This document shows positions 26,785-34,048 of a DNA stretch of 64,000 nucleotides, piece after piece (positions within the stretch are counted from its first letter, which is position 1; each line of letters begins with the position of its first letter). This DNA is from Bin55 sp965205545. GTDB lineage: Bacteria; Pseudomonadota; Gammaproteobacteria; Pseudomonadales; Azotimanducaceae. The translations under genes and the position numbers were made by a program. The stretch covers positions 2,170,001 to 2,234,000 of the forward strand of contig OZ242170.1 of the NCBI GenBank assembly GCA_965205545.1. Reading direction: 5' to 3'. Under the pieces are notes generated by a model. It saw nothing but the letters and a program-made list of their open reading frames with translations, had not been told where the DNA came from and ran no database searches.

Positions 26785-27581
26785 GCCTCGATCGCTACGC
26801 TGTGGTCGGCAATCCGGTAGCGCACAGTCTATCCCCGCAAATCCACGAAGAATTTGCCCGCCAGACCAACCAGCGTCTCACATACACGAGGCTTGAAGCT
26901 CCGCTCGATGGGTTCGAGTCCATTGCGAGGGATTTTCTTCATGAAGGGGGTTGTGGTCTAAGCGTCACATCACCATTCAAAGGCGATGCCTTTCAATGGG
27001 TGAACGAATTGGATGAATTCGCTCGAGAGTCTGGCGCCGTGAATGCGATATCGATGAGTGGCGATGCCACCAAGGGTTTCAACACGGATGGAATTGGTCT
27101 CTTGAAGGACTTTGTGCGGCTTGGATGGCCGATTAGGGGAAAGAGGGTGCTCGTGCTCGGAGCAGGAGGCGCCGTTAGGGGCATCATTAGGCCACTGATT
27201 GCAGAAGGTGGCCTCCCAACGGTAGCGAATCGGACCCAAAAGAGGCTCACCGAGCTCAAAGTGCAATTTCCTAAGATCGCAACATTGCCTCTAGCTGACG
27301 TTCGCGACGATTGGGACATCGTCATCAATGCAACATCGGCCCATTTACAGTCCACTGAATTGCATGTAGATCCTCAAATGTTCTCAGACGCTCGGTGCTA
27401 CGATTTGGCATATAGTCGGGATAGAACCACACCATTTGTCGACAAAGCCAGGCGACATGGAGCTATGGATGCTCAAGACGGACTGGGCATGCTGGTGTTT
27501 CAGGCAGCATGTGCTTTCAAGTTGTGGCGTGGAGTTGATCCTGATGCGATTAGCGTGCTCGAGAGTCTGCGCGGATCATGA
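26781..27581 (+). CDS. aroE: shikimate dehydrogenase
   Basis: The 266-residue NADP-dependent enzyme reduces 3-dehydroshikimate in aromatic amino acid synthesis. The substrate site shows NPVAHSLSPQIHEEF (Ser pair) and VTSPFKGDAF with the catalytic Lys; FNTDGIGLL holds the catalytic Asp. The Rossmann motif is LGAGGAVRGIIRPL and the C-terminus has QDGLGMLVFQAACAF. The ATG overlaps the tsaC stop. Confidence 0.95.
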   Translation: MSLDRYAVVGNPVAHSLSPQIHEEFARQTNQRLTYTRLEAPLDGFESIARDFLHEGGCGLSVTSPFKGDAFQWVNELDEFARESGAVNAISMSGDATKGFNTDGIGLLKDFVRLGWPIRGKRVLVLGAGGAVRGIIRPLIAEGGLPTVANRTQKRLTELKVQFPKIATLPLADVRDDWDIVINATSAHLQSTELHVDPQMFSDARCYDLAYSRDRTTPFVDKARRHGAMDAQDGLGMLVFQAACAFKLWRGVDPDAISVLESLRGS

Positions 27582-27651
27582 GATTCCTGACCTCCGCTTG
27601 TGGCAGAATTCATGTGTTCGACGCTTTGTCTGATCTACCATTCATTGTGTA

Positions 27652-28389
27652 ATGAACGCATCTATGTCAGACATTAAGGGCAGATTCAGTCTACCGTTGA
27701 GCCGACCTCGCGGGGGATGGGCGTTGGCCATTCAAGTGGCAATCGCTGTGTTAACGACTCTGGGCCTTAGCACATGGCAAGTTTCTCGAGGACTTGAGAA
27801 GTCCGAATTGCGCGACCTCTATGTTGACCGTCTGGCCTCTGAGCCGATAGCAATGCAGGAATTCGTCGAAGGGGACAGCTTTTACAAAAAAATCGAACTG
27901 GTGGGACGGTTCGACCAGCAGCGGAGTTTCGTTGTTGCCTACAAGAGACATCTGGGAGTGCCTGGATTTTGGGTGATCACGCCCTTTGAAACTGAATTCG
28001 GAACATTTCTTGTAAATCGCGGGTGGATTGCCATGGATAGAACTTGGTTCCATACGCCTGCCGTGGAAACGCCATCCGAGCAGCTGAAGCTTCTTGGTGT
28101 TGTATGGCCCAATCTCCCTCAGCGCTCGACAGTTGGGTACGATGGAGACACATGGCCAAAGCGAGTAAATCGACAGAATGTCTCAAGGATGGCCGAGGTT
28201 ACTTCGGCGTTTGGCGACGAGGTTCGATTGCTTCCAGATAGCAAAGCAGTGTTGACTCCAATCCACCTAACATTTGAGCAAGGAGCAAGCACTCATTGGA
28301 GCTACGCACTTCAATGGCTAGTAATAGGAGCGATCATAGTTCTTGGCTATTGGTACTTTGCGCTGAGGAGGCCTGACGAGGACTCGTAG
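27652..28389 (+). CDS. SURF1-family cytochrome oxidase assembly protein
   Basis: The 245-residue protein has the SURF1 topology: one transmembrane segment near the N-terminus (WALAIQVAIAVLTTLGLSTWQ), a periplasmic domain with GRFDQQRSFVV and PFETEFGTFLVNRGWI, and a second transmembrane segment at the end (ALQWLVIGAIIVLGYWYF). The family helps insert haem into haem-copper oxidases. Its neighbour seven bases downstream is an SCO protein, which delivers copper to the same oxidase; the oxidase subunits themselves are not in the window. Confidence 0.88.
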   Translation: MNASMSDIKGRFSLPLSRPRGGWALAIQVAIAVLTTLGLSTWQVSRGLEKSELRDLYVDRLASEPIAMQEFVEGDSFYKKIELVGRFDQQRSFVVAYKRHLGVPGFWVITPFETEFGTFLVNRGWIAMDRTWFHTPAVETPSEQLKLLGVVWPNLPQRSTVGYDGDTWPKRVNRQNVSRMAEVTSAFGDEVRLLPDSKAVLTPIHLTFEQGASTHWSYALQWLVIGAIIVLGYWYFALRRPDEDS

Positions 28390-28395
28390 GAAGCC

Positions 28396-29058
28396 ATGAA
28401 ACTGAAAATTGGGGCATTGGTAGCGCTGATCGCAATCGTCGGCGCACTCTACTGGCTGTCAGTTCACTCGGACAAAGTGGGCATGACGGCAAAGCAACTC
28501 AAAGCACTTGGATTGGTCGAGCTCCTGGAACGCACGGACGTCGGCGTGCTTAAGCTGGTCGACCAAGACGGAAATCCCTTCGATGGATCTGCTCTACAGG
28601 GAAGGTGGACCTACGCATTCTTCGGATATACGCACTGCCCTGACATATGCCCCCTCACAATGTCTCTGCTGAAACAGGTTGAGCAGCGATTGAACGAAAC
28701 CGTCGACCCTGTTATTGCCACGGCATTTCAGGGCGTCTTCGTAACAGTGGACCCTGTGCGCGACGATGCTGCAACCGTCAAGGAATTCATCGCCAACTTC
28801 TCGCCGAACTTCCTTGGAGTAACAGGAACGGAAGAGGAGATAAGCGAACTTGCGGGCAAGGTTGCAGTGGGCTATACGCGAATCGGTTCTAGCGACTCCA
28901 GGCTCGAGTATCTGGTGGAGCACCAAGGACACATCGTGGTATTTTCCCCAGATGGGCACTGCTACGGCTATATAAAGCCAGAGCATGACACAACCCAGCT
29001 TGTCCGCATTTTTCTACATTTGGAACGGCAGGGAAGACGCGCCGCTAGCGCCTCCTAG
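28396..29058 (+). CDS. SCO1/SenC-family copper chaperone
   Basis: The 220-residue membrane-anchored thioredoxin-fold protein has an N-terminal anchor (LVALIAIVGALYWLSV), the copper-binding CxxxC in YTHCPDICPL, and the conserved His in YLVEHQGHIVV. SCO proteins metallate the CuA site of cytochrome oxidase on the periplasmic side. The ATG at 28396 is preceded by AGGAAG. It follows SURF1 directly, so the pair probably forms a respiratory-assembly unit. Confidence 0.9.
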   Translation: MKLKIGALVALIAIVGALYWLSVHSDKVGMTAKQLKALGLVELLERTDVGVLKLVDQDGNPFDGSALQGRWTYAFFGYTHCPDICPLTMSLLKQVEQRLNETVDPVIATAFQGVFVTVDPVRDDAATVKEFIANFSPNFLGVTGTEEEISELAGKVAVGYTRIGSSDSRLEYLVEHQGHIVVFSPDGHCYGYIKPEHDTTQLVRIFLHLERQGRRAASAS

Positions 29059-29117
29059 TTCGACGGCGTCCACCGAATAGGGTATGCTAGGTCAGGTCGC
29101 ATGTCCGTGAGGCCTAG

Positions 29118-30401
29118 TTGCAGGAACTCGTCACAGCCAGTAGCCACAGCACATCCCTAGGTCTCCTAGAGGCCTATTCCACCATCCGAAAACGTAGCGA
29201 AGATCTTTGCGCTCCGTTGGAAGTTGAGGACTACTGCGCCCAGCCAATTCCCAGCGTCAGCCCTCCCAAGTGGCACTTGGCGCATACCACATGGTTCTTT
29301 GAAACCTTCATTTTGCAGCCTTACCACGCTGGCTATCGTGTTTTCGATAGTAAATTCAACTATCTGTTCAACTCTTACTACGACACGATTGGCCCCTACT
29401 TTCCACGTGAAGACCGAGGATCGCTGACAAGACCGCTGGTCAAGGAAGTCTATGCGTACCGATCATACGTCGATGAGGCAATGACAGAGGTTCTAACAGA
29501 TCGAACGACTAGGGACATTGATTCGCGGCTTCGACTTGGACTGAACCACGAACAACAGCATCAAGAGTTGATCGTTACAGATCTCAAATACATTTTGGGA
29601 AAGAATCCATTGCGGCCCAGTTATGTGGACGCCCTGCCCACGCCCCGCTCCTCGGAAATGGGGTCGCTCTCCTATTCAAATTTTTCAGGGGGAGTTGTGG
29701 ATGTAGGCGCAAATCTAGGTGATGCCGACTTCCTTTTCGACAACGAGTCCCCTAGGCACAAGGTATTTCTCTCTCCCTATTCGCTTGCAAACCGTGTTAT
29801 AACCAACGGGGAGTTCAGAGAATTCATCCAAGACGGAGGTTACGATCAACCGAGCCTATGGCTTTCCGACGGTTGGTCCGAGAAGAACAAGAATAATTGG
29901 CGCGCTCCAGAATACTGGGAATGGAGGGACGGACAGTGGTTGGAGTACACGTTGGGCGGCGAAACTGAATTGGAACCGTCGCACCCTGTTACGCACATTA
30001 GTTTGTACGAGGCCGACGCCTTTGCTCGGTGGGCCGGCGCCCGCTTGGCAACTGAGTTCGAGTGGGAGCACGCTGCAGCCAATTGGAGTCTCCCTACGAC
30101 GTTGAATCTGGCTCAGCGCGACTCTTTTCATCCCTCGGTGGCACAAGGGAATGGACACGCATCGCAAATGCTCGGTGACTGCTGGGAATGGACCTCGTCG
30201 AGCTACTCGCCCTATCCTGGTTTCAAGCCACTCAATGGTGCGTTAGGCGAGTACAACGGGAAGTTCATGGCCAATCAATTCGTGCTGCGTGGAGGCTCCT
30301 GCGCGACTCCCCCAGAGCACATTCGAAGGTCCTATCGGAACTTCTTCTACGCACGCGATCGTTGGCAGTTTACAGGAATTCGGTTGGCGCAAGATGCCTA
30401 G
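29118..30401 (+). CDS. egtB: ergothioneine sulfoxide synthase EgtB
   Basis: The 427-residue protein has an N-terminal DinB-like domain that carries the three-His iron site (KWHLAHTTWFFE and LNHEQQHQEL) and a C-terminal formylglycine-generating-enzyme-like domain (EFREFIQDGGY, THISLYEADAFARWAGARLATEFEWEHAA, LRGGSCATP). EgtB joins trimethylhistidine with a thiol donor using O2. The start is a TTG at 29118. It overlaps egtD by 8 bp. Confidence 0.93.
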   Translation: MQELVTASSHSTSLGLLEAYSTIRKRSEDLCAPLEVEDYCAQPIPSVSPPKWHLAHTTWFFETFILQPYHAGYRVFDSKFNYLFNSYYDTIGPYFPREDRGSLTRPLVKEVYAYRSYVDEAMTEVLTDRTTRDIDSRLRLGLNHEQQHQELIVTDLKYILGKNPLRPSYVDALPTPRSSEMGSLSYSNFSGGVVDVGANLGDADFLFDNESPRHKVFLSPYSLANRVITNGEFREFIQDGGYDQPSLWLSDGWSEKNKNNWRAPEYWEWRDGQWLEYTLGGETELEPSHPVTHISLYEADAFARWAGARLATEFEWEHAAANWSLPTTLNLAQRDSFHPSVAQGNGHASQMLGDCWEWTSSSYSPYPGFKPLNGALGEYNGKFMANQFVLRGGSCATPPEHIRRSYRNFFYARDRWQFTGIRLAQDA

Positions 30402-31368
30402 CGATTCCAGCGGTGGAGAGTTCGTTTTCTACGATCTCAAACCACCAGTGCCTGACATACGCCAAGAGATTTGCGAGGGGCTGAGTCTCGAGCAAAAGGC
30501 CATTTCTCCCAAATATCTCTACGACCGACGCGGTTCACTTCTCTTCGAGACGATTACTGGCCTCCCTGAGTACTACCTGACACGGGTAGAAGTCGGCATT
30601 CTGCTCGAACATCGACGCGAAATGTCGCATATGATCGAACGAGATTCTTGCTTGCTGGAATACGGAGCTGGAAGTGGCAGAAAATCCCGTATCGTGCTGG
30701 AGACGACCAATCCCGCTGCATATGTTCCAGTTGATATCTCTTCGACCCATTTGGTCGAGTCCGCACAACAGATCCATCGGGAATTCATAGGCCTTGCCGT
30801 CTATCCCGTTTGCGCGGACTATACAAAGAACTTTGAACTACCCGCGGAGATACCAAACGCACGTCGCGCGGTGTTCTTTCCGGGATCCAGCATTGGCAAC
30901 TTCACGCGTGACGAAGCAGAAGAATTTCTTAAGACAGCGGCGCGAGTAGTGGGCGAAAACGGTGTGATGATCTTGGGAGTAGACACACGAAAATCAGCAA
31001 ACATAATCGAACCGGCCTACAACGATTCGAGATGCGTGACGGCAATGTTCAACAAGAACATTCTGCAGCATCTCAACAACGAGATTGGGTCAGATTTTCA
31101 ATTGACCCATTTTGAGCATCGAGCCGTCTACGACGAAGAGGAGGGATGTCTGCAAATGCACTTGGTATGCAATGCGGAGCATGAAGTATCAATAGGCGAT
31201 GACTCGTTCACCTTTCGCGAGGGAGAGTCCATACACACGGAGAATTCCTTCAAGTATTCACCGGAAGAACTCGAAGAGATTGCCACCAGAGCAGCGTTCG
31301 ATTGTGAGGCCATTTGGACAGACAGGAAGGATTGGTTCATGGTTGCCCTGTTGCGACACTCGCCCTAG
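30394..31368 (+). CDS. egtD: L-histidine N-alpha-methyltransferase EgtD
   Basis: The protein of about 324 residues trimethylates histidine with S-adenosylmethionine, the first step to ergothioneine. It shows the EgtD marks SPKYLYDRRGSLLFETIT, LEYGAGSGRKSRIVLE (SAM site), VFFPGSSIGNFTRDEAEEFL and LGVDTRKS. The ATG at 30394 lies inside the last codons of egtB; longer starts further upstream would place over 100 bp inside egtB. With egtB it makes a two-gene ergothioneine operon; egtC and egtE are absent here. Confidence 0.93.
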   Translation: MPSDSSGGEFVFYDLKPPVPDIRQEICEGLSLEQKAISPKYLYDRRGSLLFETITGLPEYYLTRVEVGILLEHRREMSHMIERDSCLLEYGAGSGRKSRIVLETTNPAAYVPVDISSTHLVESAQQIHREFIGLAVYPVCADYTKNFELPAEIPNARRAVFFPGSSIGNFTRDEAEEFLKTAARVVGENGVMILGVDTRKSANIIEPAYNDSRCVTAMFNKNILQHLNNEIGSDFQLTHFEHRAVYDEEEGCLQMHLVCNAEHEVSIGDDSFTFREGESIHTENSFKYSPEELEEIATRAAFDCEAIWTDRKDWFMVALLRHSP

Positions 31369-31663
31369 CGGACAACCAAATTTCTGGTCGGCAAAACACT
31401 TGTCTCGGCGAGCTTCAACGATCACGGCGTCTCGGATTCGATCATACCGATGCAGAATCCGTGTGGCGCGGCTTTAGATTGGAATTTGCTTCCCACTCCG
31501 AAATCAACAATGCATGCTTTTGTAAGTGTTTAGCAAAACGGATCTCTCCGAGTCGTTAGCCATGTCAGTTCTGGCATTCGCTTGCACAATTGTGAATAGA
31601 CCAAGATTGTTAAAGTATTGATTGCAAACGTATTTTTTCGCTACGTCGTGGCTCGCGAATAGC

Positions 31664-32494
31664 ATGGGATATGAGTCTGCAATTGAATGGACCGACCACA
31701 CGTTCAATCCATGGTGGGGATGCACCAAAGTATCTCCAGCATGCGACAACTGCTATGCCGAAGCATTTGCCAAGAGACTTGGATTAGACATTTGGAGCCA
31801 TGGAACCGACCGTCGCTTCCTTAGTGAAGCGAACTGGCGATTGCCCTTGAAGTGGAACCAAAAGGCGGCACAGGCGGGAACTAAGGAACGAGTCTTCTGT
31901 GCATCGATGTCCGACGTTTTCGAATGGAAGAAGGGACTTGCTCAGGAACGAATCAAATTGTGGGAACTCATCGAATCCACGCCATCGCTCATTTGGTTGC
32001 TCTTGTCTAAGCGTCCGCATTTGGCAAGGCGAATGGTTCCCTGGGGAGACGATTGGCCTACGAATGTTTGGATTGGTACAACCGCCGAGAATCAGAAATG
32101 GGCAGACAAGAGGTTGCCTTGGCTGGTTGACCTTCCCACTCGGAACCGCTTTGTATCATGCGAACCACTGCTGGGTCAGATCAGGCTCGAGAGCTGGTTG
32201 GCTTCAGCCGAAATCGGATGGGTCATAGCAGGTGGTGAGAGTGGTCACAGTGCAAGGCCAACCGAGCCTAGGTGGTTTTACATTCTTCGGGACCAATGCA
32301 CGACATACGACACTCCGTTTCATTTCAAGCAATGGGGAAACTGGGCACCGGTTGATTCGATAGTTGGGCATGCTCCTAGACAGATAGTGAGCGACGGTTT
32401 TTCTCAAGCGATGGGTAGGTATCCGCGAAAGGTCAGTGGCCGTTCGCTTCATGGTCTGGAATGGAACGACGTTCCTGACGATTTTGTAGCTTGA
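31664..32494 (+). CDS. DUF5131 (phage Gp37/Gp68-like) protein
   Basis: The protein of about 276 residues opens with IEWTDHTFNPWWGCTKVSPACDNCYAE, whose three Cys (C-x7-C-x2-C) resemble a metal or Fe-S cluster site. Further conserved blocks are RVFCASMSDVFE, PSLIWLLLSKRP, IGTTAENQ and VIAGGESGHSARPTEPRWF. The family is known from phages and mobile regions, and its biochemical role is not settled; a radical-SAM-like fold has been suggested. The ATG at 31664 was preferred to a TTG 14 codons upstream because it directly precedes the conserved start. No phage genes surround it. Confidence 0.8.
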   Translation: MGYESAIEWTDHTFNPWWGCTKVSPACDNCYAEAFAKRLGLDIWSHGTDRRFLSEANWRLPLKWNQKAAQAGTKERVFCASMSDVFEWKKGLAQERIKLWELIESTPSLIWLLLSKRPHLARRMVPWGDDWPTNVWIGTTAENQKWADKRLPWLVDLPTRNRFVSCEPLLGQIRLESWLASAEIGWVIAGGESGHSARPTEPRWFYILRDQCTTYDTPFHFKQWGNWAPVDSIVGHAPRQIVSDGFSQAMGRYPRKVSGRSLHGLEWNDVPDDFVA

Positions 32495-32687
32495 CACCAG
32501 TCTGCCCACGTAGGGGTAGTTACTTTACGATCGATCCCCTCGTTGTCTAGCACGCAGCGTGGATGCTGGTTCATCTCTTGGCTTATCGTTACAGCTTAGT
32601 TTCCCCAATTTTTGAAGCCACACAACGCATGTTTGTTCAGATAGAACAGACTCGGCGTGGAAGCACTAATGTTGTCTCGATTAGCCC

Positions 32688-33680
32688 TTATTTAGCTATC
32701 GCCAAAGCGTGCAATCGGAATGGTCGCGAAATATGGCGCTGTGCGAGGCGAGCCATTTCCGCCGGGTCCCTAACTGGACGATCTGGGTGTAGATCGGATT
32801 GAGTTGTCACTGCTAAACGCGACAGCCAAAAAGCAACCGAGGCGTATAGCAAAAACATTGGAAAAAACCAGTACTCCTCGTCATGTAGCGGACGTATAGC
32901 GTTGTACTCACGAAGCAGGGCAAAAGCTCGCTCCTTGTCTAATGCATCCTTCGTTACGCACCAGTCGTTGACCGCCACTGCCAAATCGTAAAGCCAAAAT
33001 CCATGAGAGGCATGGTGGAAGTCGACAACCCCAGTCAGTCCATACTCGTTGAATAGAGCATTGTCACGAAAGAGGTCGCCATGAATGATCCCTTGAGGCA
33101 GTGTTTGAACATCGGTTCGACTCAAAGCAGACTTGATGGACTCGACAGATCTGAGCAGCAGGTGGCGATCATGGGACTCTAGGTGCTCCGCTACTCTAGA
33201 TGCGTGTGTGACTAGCCAGTGTGAGTCCCTGATATAGGGAAAGTCTGTTCCATCCAAAGTCTGGGTGGCTAGGTGCATTCGTGCAAGGAACCTTCCAATT
33301 GCTCCGCAATGTTCTCGTAGTGGAACGACTAAGTGCCTTCCCTTGAGGCGCGGGCAAAGGACAGCAGCCTTGTCGTGCACACTGGTAATGGCTTCGTCTC
33401 GTCGCGTACGTACAACGGGAGCTACCGGCAGTCCGTACTCGTGACAGCGAGCCAACACTTGCACCATGAGTTCGCGTTGCGCCACGCGATCGTCTTCAAT
33501 AATGGTAAGCACATACTCAGCGTTCGAAGTCTCGCCCGTCGAGCCGTTGGTTGTGGTGAGTAGGTAGTTAGTATTTTCAATGCCTTCCGAAGCTGGAGAA
33601 TAGTCTCCAAGAACTCCCACCTCATACTTGTGGAGCACATCCTCAAGTGCGGAACGGCGCAGGCGAGTGATAACTGCCAT
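32688..33680 (-). CDS. thrB: homoserine kinase (APH-fold type)
   Basis: The 330-residue protein is the aminoglycoside-phosphotransferase-like homoserine kinase of pseudomonads, which phosphorylates homoserine in threonine synthesis. Catalytic features are the loop IIHGDLFRDNALF and the metal-binding VVDFHHA; the N-terminal EGIENTNYLLTTTNG is also typical. It lies 8 bp after the DUF2782 gene on the same strand, the standard gammaproteobacterial arrangement near polA. Confidence 0.92.
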   Translation of the reverse strand: MAVITRLRRSALEDVLHKYEVGVLGDYSPASEGIENTNYLLTTTNGSTGETSNAEYVLTIIEDDRVAQRELMVQVLARCHEYGLPVAPVVRTRRDEAITSVHDKAAVLCPRLKGRHLVVPLREHCGAIGRFLARMHLATQTLDGTDFPYIRDSHWLVTHASRVAEHLESHDRHLLLRSVESIKSALSRTDVQTLPQGIIHGDLFRDNALFNEYGLTGVVDFHHASHGFWLYDLAVAVNDWCVTKDALDKERAFALLREYNAIRPLHDEEYWFFPMFLLYASVAFWLSRLAVTTQSDLHPDRPVRDPAEMARLAQRHISRPFRLHALAIAK

Positions 33681-33688
33681 GTGGTGGC

Positions 33689-33991
33689 TTAAAACTCTTT
33701 AATGGTCCATCTTGGTACTAGTCGGTCGGCTCGTTCAAGGTCGCCGAAGTGTTTGGTGGGATCTTCGGGAACCATATAGTAGGGCTTGCCTTTTTTGGGA
33801 ACGACCTTAATGGAGGTCAATCGTCCATTTTGTCTGTATTCCTGAATTGAACGGCTTTTGGACTCTATGAGTACGACGTCCGGTCCCTTGACTTTTTCCT
33901 TCTTTTTCTTGGTGCTTTCGGCTGCGAAAGCGGGTGAGGCAAGCAGGCAGCAAGCGCCTATGCAAAATGCCAATATGCGAACCTGAATCAT
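33689..33991 (-). CDS. DUF2782 small secreted protein
   Basis: This protein of about 100 residues has a clean signal peptide (MIQVRILAFCIGACCLLASPAFA), a Lys-rich linker and a conserved C-terminal half: RSIQEYRQNGRLTSIKVVPK, PYYMVPEDP and RWTIKEF. DUF2782 genes are known between thrB and polA in gammaproteobacteria; the function is unknown. The start at 33991 is supported by GAAGG 6-9 bp upstream and the complete signal peptide. Upstream in-frame ATGs at 34009 and 34054 would spoil it. Confidence 0.85.
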   Translation of the reverse strand: MIQVRILAFCIGACCLLASPAFAAESTKKKKEKVKGPDVVLIESKSRSIQEYRQNGRLTSIKVVPKKGKPYYMVPEDPTKHFGDLERADRLVPRWTIKEF

Positions 33992-34048
33992 GTTGAACCT
34001 TCGTCTCATGCAATCGATTGTGTTAATTTGCATACGGGAGAATTTACC

